A stretch of DNA of 26,371 bases from Streptomyces virginiae (GTDB taxonomy: Bacteria; Actinomycetota; Actinomycetes; Streptomycetales; Streptomycetaceae), in NCBI RefSeq assembly GCF_000720455.1, contig NZ_JOAK01000048.1:1-26371 (forward strand). Reading direction: 5' to 3'. A program made the position numbers and the translations under genes. The notes beneath the pieces are model-generated. The model ran no database searches. It was not told the DNA's origin and saw only the letters and a list, made by a program, of their open reading frames with translations. Positions 14,753-22,814 of the stretch are shown one piece after another. How positions within the stretch are numbered: position 1 is the first letter of the stretch; each line of letters begins with the position of its first letter.

Positions 14753-16819
14753 GTGGACACTTACCAGTCGACGAGCGAGGTGCCGGACCCGCCGGCGGCG
14801 GCTGTCGGCTACGCGGGCGTACTCCGCGAGCTGCTGCCGATCGCCCTGTGGCGGGAGGACGCCGACGGCCGCATCGTGGAGTGGTCGCTGGCCGCCCAGG
14901 ACCTGCTCGGGCACCGTCCCGAAGACATCCTCGGCCGCCCCGGCGCCTCCGTGCTGGTCCCCGAGGCCAACCACGAGCTCGCCGACCAGCTGACCCGCCG
15001 CGTCCAGGCCGGCGAGACCGTCGTCGGCACCCTCCCCGTACGCCACCGCGACGGGCACCGCGTCGTGATGGAGATGTGGATCGTCCCCGCCGTCGACGCC
15101 GCCGGCCGCACGGGCGCCCTGCTCATCGCCGTGGAGACCTCCGAGGTCCTCCACATGCGCGACTCCCTCGCCGCCCTCCAGAGCCTCTTCACCCAGTCGC
15201 CCATCGGCCTCGCCACCCTCGGCCCCGACCTGCGCTTCCTGCGCGTCAACGACGCACTGGCCCGCATGAACGGCGTGTCCGCCGCCGACCACCTCGGCAA
15301 ACGGCTCACCGAAGTCGTCCCCGGGGTCAACGCCGTCGCCCTGGAGGCGACCATGCAGCAGGTCCTCGACCGGGGCACCGCCGTCGTCGACGTCCGCCGC
15401 ACCGGACGGACACCCGCCGACCCCGAACACGACCGGACCTGGTCCTGCTCCTACGCCCCGCTCCTCGACGGCTCCGGGCGGCCCCTCGGAGTGATCGCCT
15501 CCCTCATCGACATCACCGAGCGACAGCAGGCCCAGGCCGAAGCCGAACTGGCCCAGCACCGCTTCGCCCTGCTCGCGGAGGCCGGCACCCGCATCGGCAC
15601 GACCCTGGACCTGCACCAGACCGCCCAGGAGATCGTCGAACTGCTGGTGCCGCAGTTCGCGGACTCCGCCGACGTACAGCTCCTCGAATCGGTCCTGGGC
15701 CCCGACGAGGGCGCGGCGCCCGCGGCCTCCACCCGCGGAGTGCTGCGCCGCCTGGCGGCCCAGTTCCCCGACCCTGCCGCCCCCACCGCGAAACTCACCG
15801 CCGGCCAGACCTTCCAGATCCCCGAGGGCACCGTCTACGAGCGGGTCATCACCGAGGGCCTGCCCATGAACCTCTACGTCTCCGACATCCCGGCACTGAT
15901 CACCTCCCCGCGCGCCGGCGCCCTGCGGGCCTACCTGGCCACCCTGGGCTCGGCCCGCCTGGTCCCGCTCGTCGCCCGCGGCACCGTCCTGGGAGCCGTC
16001 ACCGTGACCCGGACGCGCGAGCGCGAGCCCTTCGACGCGCAGGACTGCGTACTCGTCGACGAACTCGTCGCCCGCGCCGCCCTCAACATCGACAACGCCC
16101 GCATGTACACCCGCCAGCGCCGGGCGGCCCTCACCCTCCAGCGCAGCCTCACCAACAGCGCCCTGCCCGAGGTCCCCGGCCTCGAACTCACCGGCCGCTA
16201 CCTGCCCGCCAGCGACCACGACGTCGGCGGGGACTGGTTCGACGCCATCCCGCTGCCCGGCGGCCGGACCGGGCTCGTCATCGGGGACGTCATGGGCCAC
16301 GGGGTCCACGCGGCGGCCGTCATGGGCCAGCTGCGCACGGCCGTACGGACCCTCGCGCGCCACGGCGTACCCCCCGCGCAGCTGCTCCGCTCCCTCGACG
16401 CGGTCGTCGCCGACCTGGGCGAGGACGAGATGGCGACCTGCGTGTACGCGGTGCACCACGCGGCGTCCGGCACCTGCGTGATCGCCCGCGCCGGCCACCC
16501 GCCGCCGGCCGTCGTCGCCACCGACGGGAGCGTCACCTTCCTCCACGGCGCGCCCGGGACCCCGCTGGGCACCGGAGGACGCGACTTCCGCACCGAGGAG
16601 GTGCGCCTGCCCCCGGGCAGCCTGCTCGTCCTCTACACCGACGGACTCATCGAGGCCCGGGACCGCGACCTCGACCAGGGCATGGAACAGCTGGGACAGG
16701 CCCTGCAAGGGGTGGAGCAGCCCCTGGAGGGACTGTGCGACCAGATCCTGCGGCGGCTGCTCCCGCGCGCGCAGGAGGACGACGTGGCGATGCTGCTCGC
16801 CCGCTCCCGGCCCGCCTGA
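14753..16819 (+). CDS. SpoIIE-type PP2C phosphatase with two PAS and one GAF domain
   Basis: A 688-residue soluble signalling phosphatase: PAS 1 (about 20-130), PAS 2 (about 140-258, ending in SLIDITERQQA), GAF (about 275-450) and a SpoIIE-type PP2C domain (about 475-686). The metal-binding acids are present: Asp494 and Asp497 (VGGDWFDAI), Asp512 (GDVMGHG), Asp630 (YTDG) and Asp676/Asp677 (EDDVAM). Such enzymes normally remove phosphate from STAS-domain anti-anti-sigma factors and so release sigma factors under stress. It has no HATPase (RsbW-like) domain, unlike its neighbour. GTG 14753 has GAGG at 14744-14747. It converges on the second SpoIIE gene; their stops are ten bases apart. No STAS protein or sigma factor is in the window, so the target is unknown. 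Confidence 0.9.
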   Translation: MDTYQSTSEVPDPPAAAVGYAGVLRELLPIALWREDADGRIVEWSLAAQDLLGHRPEDILGRPGASVLVPEANHELADQLTRRVQAGETVVGTLPVRHRDGHRVVMEMWIVPAVDAAGRTGALLIAVETSEVLHMRDSLAALQSLFTQSPIGLATLGPDLRFLRVNDALARMNGVSAADHLGKRLTEVVPGVNAVALEATMQQVLDRGTAVVDVRRTGRTPADPEHDRTWSCSYAPLLDGSGRPLGVIASLIDITERQQAQAEAELAQHRFALLAEAGTRIGTTLDLHQTAQEIVELLVPQFADSADVQLLESVLGPDEGAAPAASTRGVLRRLAAQFPDPAAPTAKLTAGQTFQIPEGTVYERVITEGLPMNLYVSDIPALITSPRAGALRAYLATLGSARLVPLVARGTVLGAVTVTRTREREPFDAQDCVLVDELVARAALNIDNARMYTRQRRAALTLQRSLTNSALPEVPGLELTGRYLPASDHDVGGDWFDAIPLPGGRTGLVIGDVMGHGVHAAAVMGQLRTAVRTLARHGVPPAQLLRSLDAVVADLGEDEMATCVYAVHHAASGTCVIARAGHPPPAVVATDGSVTFLHGAPGTPLGTGGRDFRTEEVRLPPGSLLVLYTDGLIEARDRDLDQGMEQLGQALQGVEQPLEGLCDQILRRLLPRAQEDDVAMLLARSRPA

Positions 16820-16829
16820 CCCACCCGGC

Positions 16830-19655
16830 TCACCAGGCCAGGTCCTCCAGCGCGTCCAGGTCCGGCGGCGCCGGCGGCTGCGGCTCCGCACCCCCGGTCA
16901 GCGGCAGCTCGGCCCAGATGACCTTCCCGCGGTCGGTGTAGCGGGTGCCCCACCGTTCGGCGTACTGCGCGACCAGGAACAGCCCGCGCCCGCCCTCGTC
17001 GGTGGTGGCCGCGTACCGCAGGTGCGGGGAGGTGCTGCTGCCGTCGGAGACCTCGCAGATCAGGCTCCGGTCGCGGATCAGGCGGACCCCGACGGGCGCG
17101 CTGCCGTACCGGATCGCGTTGGTGACCAGCTCGCTGAGGATCAGCTCCGCGGTGAAGGCGATGTCCTCCAGGCCCCACTCGACGAGCTGCGCCGAGCCGG
17201 CGTTGCGCACCCGCGAGACGGCGGAGTGCTCGACGGGCACCTCCCACTCGGCGACCCGGTCGGCCTCCAGCCGCCGGGTGTCCGCGATCAGCAGGGCGAT
17301 GTCGTCGCTCGGCACCGGGAACAGCATCGTGGCGAGCACGTCGGACGCCGCCTGGTCGGGGCTGCGGCCGGACCGTGACAGGCTCTCGGCGAGCAGGCGC
17401 AGACCCGTGTCGAAGTCCCGGTCGCGGTCCTCCACCAGGCCGTCCGTGAACAGCACCAGCCGGCTCCCCTCCGGCAGGTCGAACTCGACCGCCTCGAAGG
17501 GCATCCCACCCACGCCGAGCGGGATCCCGGCCGGCATTTCGGGGAACTCCACCCGGCCGTCGGGGCGGATCAGCGCGGGCCCGGGGTGGCCGGCGCTCGC
17601 CATCCGGCACCGCCCCGAGACCGGATCGTAGACCGCGTAGAGACAGGTGGCGCCGGTGACGGACGAGGCGCGCCCGGCCGTACCGTCGGGCTCCGCGTCC
17701 TCGCCGCCCGTTGCGCTCCCGTTCCCGTCGGCGGTGCCCTCCGCGTTCCCGGCGCCCCCGGCCTCGTCCTGGTCGATCCGGTTGATCAGCTCGTCCAGGT
17801 GTCCGAGCAGCTCGTCGGGCGGCAGGTCCAGGGTGGAGAAGTTGTGCACCGCGGTCCGCAGGCGGCCCATGGTGGCCGCCGCGTGCACCCCGTGCCCGAC
17901 GACGTCGCCCACGACCAGCGCCACCCGGGCGCCCGGCAGCTGGATCACGTCGAACCAGTCGCCGCCCACCCCCGCCTTCGCCGGCAGGTAGCGGTAGGCC
18001 ACGTCCACGGCGCTCTGGTCGGGCAGCACCCGGGGCAGGAGGCTGCGCTGGAGCGTCACGGCCATCGCGTGCTCGCGGGTGAAGCGGCGGGCGTTGTCGA
18101 TGGAGACGGCCGCCCGCGCACCCAGCTCCTCCGCGAAGGACAGGTCCTCCCCGTCGAAGGGCTCGGGGGTGTCGGCCCGCCAGAAGTTGGCCATGCCCAG
18201 CACCACCCCGCGGGCCTGGAGGGGTACGGAGATCAGCGAGTGCAGTCCGTACTCGAGGGCCACCCGGGTGCCCTGGGAGTCCTGGGCCCGCCAGCCCATG
18301 GCCGCGTTCAGATCGGCAGCGAGCACCGCGTGCCCGGCGTCCAGGGCCGCCGCCATCGGGGCCGTCGGCACCTCGAACCGGATGAGGTCGCCGACCGGCT
18401 GGAGCGGCGAGTCGCTGCGGATCCCGGAGATGGCGGCCCGGCGCATCTCGGTGTACACGCCGCCGCGTGAGGGCTCGTCGCCGCGCAGCACGGGCTCCAG
18501 CAGCTCCACCGTGACGAAGTCGGCGAAGCGCGGCACGGCCACCTCCGACAGCTCCTCGGCGGTCCGTGCCACGTCCAGCGTGGTGCCGATCCGCACGCCC
18601 GCGTCGTACAGCAGCTGGAGGCGGCTGCGGGCCTCCTCGGCCCGGCCGGAGACCGAGGCGAGCTCGGTCGAGTCGCGCAGGGTCACCACACGGCCGGCCG
18701 GCCGCCCCGCGTACGCCATCGTGGGCCGTACGTTGACCGCGAGCAGCCGGTCGCCCGCCAGGTGCACGTGGTCGGTCACCACCCGGCCCGAGGCGAGCAG
18801 CTCGGTGGTGCGGGGGTCGAGTCCCAGGTCGCCGACGTGGCGCTCCTCGGCGTCCTGCGGCAGGTCGAGCAGCCGCCGGGCCTCGTCGTTGGCGAGGATG
18901 AGCCGCTGGTCGTTGCCGATGATGAGCACGCCCTCGCGGACGGCGTGCAGAACGGCCTCGTGGTGTTCGTTCATCCGGGTCATCTCGGCGGCGCCCAGGC
19001 CCCGGGTCTGGTGCAGCAGCCGCCGGCTGACCAGGGCGGCGCCGGCCGTGCCCAGCAGCAGACCGCCCGCCGTGGCGCCCACGAGGAGGGGGAGCTGTCC
19101 CTCGACGGCGTGGGAGACGTTCTCCACCTCGATGCCGGTGCCGACCAGGCCGATGACCTCGCCGTCCGCGTTCCGCACGGGCACCACCGCCCGCACGGCG
19201 TCGCTCGGCTGCCCCTTGAACACCTGGGTGAAGGACTCCCCGGCGACGGCCCGGGAGATGTCCGAGGCCCGTTTGCCGATCAGCTCGGGCCGCGAGTCGG
19301 TGTAGCGGACCCCGCGCAGGTCCATCACCGCGATGAAGTCCAGGCCCGAGGCCCTGCGGGCGGCCTCGGCCAGCGGCTGGAGCACGGCCGTCGGATCGCG
19401 CGACATCAGCGCCTGGGGGAGCCCGGGGGCGTGCGCGAAGGCCTCGGCGGCGGCGAGCGAGCGGTTGCGGGCGTCGCGCTGGCTGTCGAAGCGGGCCTGG
19501 AAGACCAGGGCCAGCGCGGCGGCGGTGATCAGCAGCAGCACGATCACCGCCTGGAGGGCGAAGACCTGACCGGCGACACTGTGCGCCCCCCGGGCCAGGC
19601 GCGCGGACATGCGCGAACCCCACCCGGTCGGCTGTCGACCAAAACGTCCGGTCAT
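16830..19655 (-). CDS. Membrane sensor SpoIIE phosphatase with PAS, GAF and HATPase domains
   Basis: A 941-residue membrane protein. Order: transmembrane helix (about 31-53), extracellular Cache-like sensor (54-186), second helix (188-209), PAS (230-335), GAF (345-525), SpoIIE PP2C (555-795), HATPase (805-918). PP2C acids are Asp566 and Asp569 (GGDWFDV), Asp584 (GDVVGHG), Asp738 (FTDG) and Asp784/Asp785 (SDDIAL). The ATPase has an N-box with Asn846 (SELVTNAIRYG) and a G-box (GGRGLFLV), as in anti-sigma-factor kinases. It could therefore both phosphorylate and dephosphorylate an anti-anti-sigma factor in response to an outside ligand. A Gly/Ala/Glu-rich insert (629-665) interrupts the PP2C domain. 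ATG at 19655 is chosen; AAGGG lies three bases upstream, and Met16 is an alternative. Confidence 0.9.
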   Translation of the reverse strand: MTGRFGRQPTGWGSRMSARLARGAHSVAGQVFALQAVIVLLLITAAALALVFQARFDSQRDARNRSLAAAEAFAHAPGLPQALMSRDPTAVLQPLAEAARRASGLDFIAVMDLRGVRYTDSRPELIGKRASDISRAVAGESFTQVFKGQPSDAVRAVVPVRNADGEVIGLVGTGIEVENVSHAVEGQLPLLVGATAGGLLLGTAGAALVSRRLLHQTRGLGAAEMTRMNEHHEAVLHAVREGVLIIGNDQRLILANDEARRLLDLPQDAEERHVGDLGLDPRTTELLASGRVVTDHVHLAGDRLLAVNVRPTMAYAGRPAGRVVTLRDSTELASVSGRAEEARSRLQLLYDAGVRIGTTLDVARTAEELSEVAVPRFADFVTVELLEPVLRGDEPSRGGVYTEMRRAAISGIRSDSPLQPVGDLIRFEVPTAPMAAALDAGHAVLAADLNAAMGWRAQDSQGTRVALEYGLHSLISVPLQARGVVLGMANFWRADTPEPFDGEDLSFAEELGARAAVSIDNARRFTREHAMAVTLQRSLLPRVLPDQSAVDVAYRYLPAKAGVGGDWFDVIQLPGARVALVVGDVVGHGVHAAATMGRLRTAVHNFSTLDLPPDELLGHLDELINRIDQDEAGGAGNAEGTADGNGSATGGEDAEPDGTAGRASSVTGATCLYAVYDPVSGRCRMASAGHPGPALIRPDGRVEFPEMPAGIPLGVGGMPFEAVEFDLPEGSRLVLFTDGLVEDRDRDFDTGLRLLAESLSRSGRSPDQAASDVLATMLFPVPSDDIALLIADTRRLEADRVAEWEVPVEHSAVSRVRNAGSAQLVEWGLEDIAFTAELILSELVTNAIRYGSAPVGVRLIRDRSLICEVSDGSSTSPHLRYAATTDEGGRGLFLVAQYAERWGTRYTDRGKVIWAELPLTGGAEPQPPAPPDLDALEDLAW

Positions 19656-19726
19656 GAGCCCTTTCTAACACTGTCCCGGGGTTTGGGCGTGGGCTACGGG
19701 GCCTCACCGCGCCCCCGCACCGTCCG

Positions 19727-19743
19727 CCCGGGAAACGCCCGGG
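19727..19743. terminator. Possible terminator of the glycerate kinase gene
   Basis: Two CCCGGG hexamers (19727-19732 and 19738-19743) can pair across a five-base loop, starting about ten bases beyond the stop codon of the glycerate kinase gene on the reverse strand. The stem is short (six pairs) and made of a sequence that is common in this DNA, so the call is weak. Confidence 0.3.
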
Positions 19744-19753
19744 GCCCGGTGGG

Positions 19754-20902
19754 TCAGAGGACGTCGGCGGCGATGTTCGCGGCGACCTGCTCCAGGAGGG
19801 GACCCGCGTTCGGGATGGACTTGGCCGGGTCGGGCTCCAGATCCGTCAGTGGGTACGCCTTGCGGATACCGGCACCCTCCAGGGCCTCCTGGCCCAGCAG
19901 GAGTCGGCCGCAGACCGCGACCACCGGCTTGCCCGCCGCCCGCGCCGCCGCCGCGACGCCCGCGGGAGCCTTGCCGTGCAGGGTCTGCTCGTCCAGCGAG
20001 CCCTCACCGGTGATCACGAGCGTGGCCCGCTCCAGCGCCGGCGCGAAGCCCAGCACCTCCAGCATCAGCTCGATGCCCGGCCGGAAGCTCGCACCCAGCA
20101 GCAGCGCGCCGTAGCCGATGCCGCCCGCGCCGCCCGCCCCGGGAGACGCGGCGAGCTCGGTGGCCTTCGGGCCGATCGCCTTCTCCAGCACCTGCGCGTA
20201 GTGCGCCAGCGCCGCGTCGAGCGTCGCCACGTCCTCGGGCGAAGCGCCCTTCTGCGGGCCGTAGACGGCCGCACAGCCCTTCGGGCCGGTCAGCGGGTTG
20301 TCCACGTCGCTGGCCAGGACGAAGTCGACCTCCGCGAAGCGTGGGTCGACGCCCGACAGGTCGGCCGAGGCCAGGTCGGCCAGCGCACCGCCGCCCGGAC
20401 CGACCGCTTCGCCGTTCGCATCCAGGAACACCGCGCCGAGCGCCGCCAGCATGCCGGCACCGCCGTCCGTGGTGGCGCTGCCGCCGACGCCGAAGACGAT
20501 CGAGCGGGCTCCCGCGTCCAGCGCGGCCTTGAGGACCTCGCCCGAGCCGTACGTGGTCGCCGTCAGCGGGGCGAAGGTGCCCGCCGGCAGCAGCTGGAGG
20601 CCGGAGGCCTCCGCCATCTCGACCACGGCGGTGCCCCCGCGCAGCGCGAAGGTGGCCGTGACCTGGTCACCGAGCGGTCCGGTGACCCGTACCTCCCGGC
20701 GTTCGAAACCGGCCGCCAGGGCGGCCGCGACCGTGCCGTCGCCGCCGTCCGCGACGGGGAGGGTCTCGATCTCCACGCCCGGTACGGCCCTGCGAAGGCC
20801 GGCCGTCACCCGCTCCGCGACCTGAACGGCCGTGAGCGAGCCCTTGAATTTGTCCGCGGCGATGAGCACGCGCGCGGCCTCAGTTACTGCTCCGTCCGTC
20901 AC
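19754..20902 (-). CDS. Glycerate kinase (GlxK/GarK family)
   Basis: A 382-residue kinase of the PF02595 type, which phosphorylates D-glycerate with ATP, usually to 2-phosphoglycerate, linking glyoxylate or photorespiratory-type carbon to glycolysis. Motifs: ADKFKGSLTA (16-25), PVADGGDGT (49-57) and FGVGGSATTDGGAGMLAALG (137-156), the standard nucleotide and substrate loops. Length is normal. I chose GTG at 20902: it has AAGGGA at forward positions 20910-20915 with seven bases of spacing, and MTDGAVTEAARVLIAADKFKG-like starts match the family. An ATG at 20944 would add 14 residues and lacks a good site. A perfect tandem 10-base repeat abuts the start. It is divergent from the BCCT transporter, with no obvious functional link. 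Confidence 0.9.
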   Translation of the reverse strand: MTDGAVTEAARVLIAADKFKGSLTAVQVAERVTAGLRRAVPGVEIETLPVADGGDGTVAAALAAGFERREVRVTGPLGDQVTATFALRGGTAVVEMAEASGLQLLPAGTFAPLTATTYGSGEVLKAALDAGARSIVFGVGGSATTDGGAGMLAALGAVFLDANGEAVGPGGGALADLASADLSGVDPRFAEVDFVLASDVDNPLTGPKGCAAVYGPQKGASPEDVATLDAALAHYAQVLEKAIGPKATELAASPGAGGAGGIGYGALLLGASFRPGIELMLEVLGFAPALERATLVITGEGSLDEQTLHGKAPAGVAAAARAAGKPVVAVCGRLLLGQEALEGAGIRKAYPLTDLEPDPAKSIPNAGPLLEQVAANIAADVL

Positions 20903-20921
20903 CTTGCTATCCCTTGCTATC
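20902..20921. repeat. Perfect 2 x 10-bp tandem repeat at the glycerate kinase start
   Basis: CCTTGCTATC occurs twice in direct succession (20902-20911 and 20912-20921). On the reverse strand this reads GATAGCAAGG twice and runs into the GTG start. It duplicates the purine-rich AAGG, so the gene has two possible ribosome-site copies, the upstream one at the better spacing. Confidence 0.85.
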
Positions 20922-20954
20922 GAACAGTGCAGTCGCGCCGCCATGAGCTTATCC

Positions 20955-20991
20955 GGAGGATCCTCCTATGCCCATGAGTGGCCTGGGCCAC
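20955..20991. promoter_or_regulatory. Two perfect palindromes in the glxK-BCCT divergent region
   Basis: GGAGGATCCTCC at 20955-20966 is a perfect 12-base palindrome, and GTGGCC-TG-GGCCAC at 20978-20991 is a 14-base palindrome with a two-base centre. They lie between the divergent glycerate kinase and BCCT genes and may be operators for one or both. The first also holds a ribosome-like GGAGG before the small frame starting at 20968. Confidence 0.45.
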
Positions 20992-21048
20992 ACCCGGCGC
21001 GCCATGCGGCTAAATACGGATATACGCCTGCATAGTGTGGCCGCATGA
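20968..21048 (+). CDS. Possible 26-codon upstream frame coupled to the BCCT gene
   Basis: ATG 20968 opens a frame of 26 codons (MPMSGLGHTRRAM, then RLNTDIRLHSVAA), ending in TGA 21046-21048, which overlaps the BCCT start as ATGA. GGAGG at 20955-20959 lies eight bases before the ATG. It contains CTA, AAT and ATA, codons that are rare in this GC-rich genome, close together. This could be a leader peptide that couples or delays BCCT translation, or a chance frame in a promoter region. A -10-like TAGTGT (21033-21038) inside it argues for the latter in at least one transcript. Confidence 0.25.
   Translation: MPMSGLGHTRRAMRLNTDIRLHSVAA
21033..21038 (+). promoter_or_regulatory. Candidate -10 giving a leaderless BCCT transcript
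   Basis: TAGTGT at 21033-21038 ends six bases before the BCCT ATG at 21045. A -10 at this distance puts the first transcribed base at or next to the start codon. No ribosome site precedes that ATG, in line with leaderless translation. The -35 region is not recognisable. Confidence 0.45.
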
Positions 21049-22787
21049 GCGCCGAATCACTGGAACAGCCACGTCCGGACACCCCGGGCGGCGGCCCCGG
21101 CGGTCCCGTGGACGGCGCCCCGGACCACACCGTGGTCACCCTCGGCGTGATCGCCGTGCTGGCCGTCGTCGCCTGGGCGGCCCTCGCCGGAGACTCCTTC
21201 GACACCGTGTCGAGCACCGCGCTCGCATGGGTCCTGAACAACTTCGCCTGGCTCTTCGTGATCGCCGCCGACGTCTTCCTCGTCATGTGCGTCGTCCTCG
21301 CCATCAGCCGCTTCGGCCGGATCCGCCTGGGCGCGGACGACTCCGAGCCCGAGTTCACCAACCTCTCGTGGATCGCGATGATGTTCAGCGCGGGCATGGG
21401 CATCGGCCTGATGTTCTACGGCGTGGGGGAGCCCCTCACCCACTACCTCGCCCCGCCCCCCGCCTCCGGAGCGGCCCCCCGCACCGGCGGGGCCGCCCTC
21501 GCGGCCATGGAGTACTCCTTCTTCCACTGGACCCTCACCCCCTGGGCCATCTACGGCATCGCCGGACTCGCCCTCGCCTACGCGACCTTCCGCAAGGGCC
21601 GCGGCAACCGCCTCAGCTCCGCCTTCGTCCCCCTCATCGGCCGGGAGCGCGCCGACGGCGCGCCCGGCCGGGCCATCGACCTGCTCGCCGTCTTCGCCAC
21701 CGTCTTCGGCACCGCCACCAGCCTCGGCCTCGGCGCGCTCCAGGTCTCCAAGGGCCTCAGCCTCACCACCGGGATCCAGGACTCCACCACCGTCGAGCTG
21801 ATCATCATCTGCTCACTCTCGGCGGCCTTCGTGCTCTCCGCCTTCTCCGGCCTGCACAAGGGCGTGAAGTGGCTGAGCACCGGCAACATCGTGCTCGCCG
21901 CGGTCCTGATGCTCTTCGTCTTCCTCCTCGGCCCCACCGTCTACATCCTCGACGTCATCCCCTCCAGCGTCGGCGGCTACCTGAGCGAGCTGCTGCCCAT
22001 GGCCAGCCGCACCGGCGCCTTCACCGACAGCGCCTGGCTCGGCGCGTGGACGATCTTCTACTGGGCGTGGTGGCTCTCCTGGGCACCCTTCGTCGGCGCC
22101 TTCATCGCCCGCATCTCACGGGGCCGCACCGTCCGCGAGTTCCTCATCGGCGTGCTGCTCGTGCCCAGCGGGGCCACCGTCGTCTGGTTCTGCGTGATGG
22201 GAGGCACCGCCATCCGCCTCGACTCCACCGGTGCCGTCGACTTCGCGGCCGAACTCAAGGAGGGCACCGAGGCATCCCTCTTCGCGATGCTGGACGCGCT
22301 GCCGCTGTCCACGCTCACCTCGTGGGTCGCCATGGTCCTCGTCATGACCTACTTCGTGACCAGCGCCGACTCCGCCTCCCTCGTCATGGGCTCCCTCACC
22401 AGCCGGGGCTCCCTCCACCCGCCCACCTGGCTCGTCGTCACCTGGGGCGTACTGATGGCCGCCGTGGCCGCCGTACTCCTCGTCGCGGGCGGCCTGAAGT
22501 CCCTGCAGACCGCCACCATCCTGGTCGCGCTGCCCTTCGTCGTCGTCATGCTGCTGCTCTGCTGGGCCCTGGTGAAGGAGCTCCGCGAGGACCCCGGCGC
22601 GGGACCCGCCCGCCACCATCCCCTGCACGGCGTGCGGGACGCGGTCCGGGCCATGGTCGGCGACGCCGTCACCGAGCAGGGGCCCGGCGGCGGCCTCCCG
22701 AGCCACCCCCGCCTGCGCCGCGTCGCGCGGTCCAGGGGCCGGGACCCCGAGGACGGTCCCGGCACCGGCCCCGCGGCGGGCGTCTGA
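21045..22787 (+). CDS. BCCT-family osmolyte transporter (betaine/carnitine/choline)
   Basis: A 580-residue membrane protein with about twelve helices. The glycine-rich unwound-helix motif GMGIGLMFYGVGEPL (117-131) and the FYWAWWLSWAPFVGAF segment (338-353) followed by IARISRGRTVREF are the hallmark of the betaine-choline-carnitine transporter family. GMGIG, as in BetP and OpuD, rather than the GMGAR of CaiT, suggests sodium-coupled uptake of glycine betaine or a similar compound. The aromatic-rich WW...W segment supplies the substrate cage. The C-terminal tail of about 50 residues is hydrophilic and Arg/Pro-rich and could be involved in osmotic sensing, as in BetP, though it is shorter than I would expect for a known sensor. 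Start ATG 21045 fits a leaderless mRNA. Substrate is inferred from family motifs. Confidence 0.9.
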   Translation: MSAESLEQPRPDTPGGGPGGPVDGAPDHTVVTLGVIAVLAVVAWAALAGDSFDTVSSTALAWVLNNFAWLFVIAADVFLVMCVVLAISRFGRIRLGADDSEPEFTNLSWIAMMFSAGMGIGLMFYGVGEPLTHYLAPPPASGAAPRTGGAALAAMEYSFFHWTLTPWAIYGIAGLALAYATFRKGRGNRLSSAFVPLIGRERADGAPGRAIDLLAVFATVFGTATSLGLGALQVSKGLSLTTGIQDSTTVELIIICSLSAAFVLSAFSGLHKGVKWLSTGNIVLAAVLMLFVFLLGPTVYILDVIPSSVGGYLSELLPMASRTGAFTDSAWLGAWTIFYWAWWLSWAPFVGAFIARISRGRTVREFLIGVLLVPSGATVVWFCVMGGTAIRLDSTGAVDFAAELKEGTEASLFAMLDALPLSTLTSWVAMVLVMTYFVTSADSASLVMGSLTSRGSLHPPTWLVVTWGVLMAAVAAVLLVAGGLKSLQTATILVALPFVVVMLLLCWALVKELREDPGAGPARHHPLHGVRDAVRAMVGDAVTEQGPGGGLPSHPRLRRVARSRGRDPEDGPGTGPAAGV

Positions 22788-22802
22788 CCGGCGGCACCTC
22801 GG

Positions 22803-22808
22803 TAGGGT
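22803..22808 (+). promoter_or_regulatory. Candidate -10 giving a leaderless NUDIX transcript
   Basis: TAGGGT at 22803-22808 ends six bases before the GTG at 22815, in the 27-base gap after the BCCT stop. Spacing is the same as at the BCCT gene and suggests a leaderless mRNA independent of BCCT read-through. No ribosome site precedes the GTG. Confidence 0.5.
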
Positions 22809-22814
22809 GGCCGG

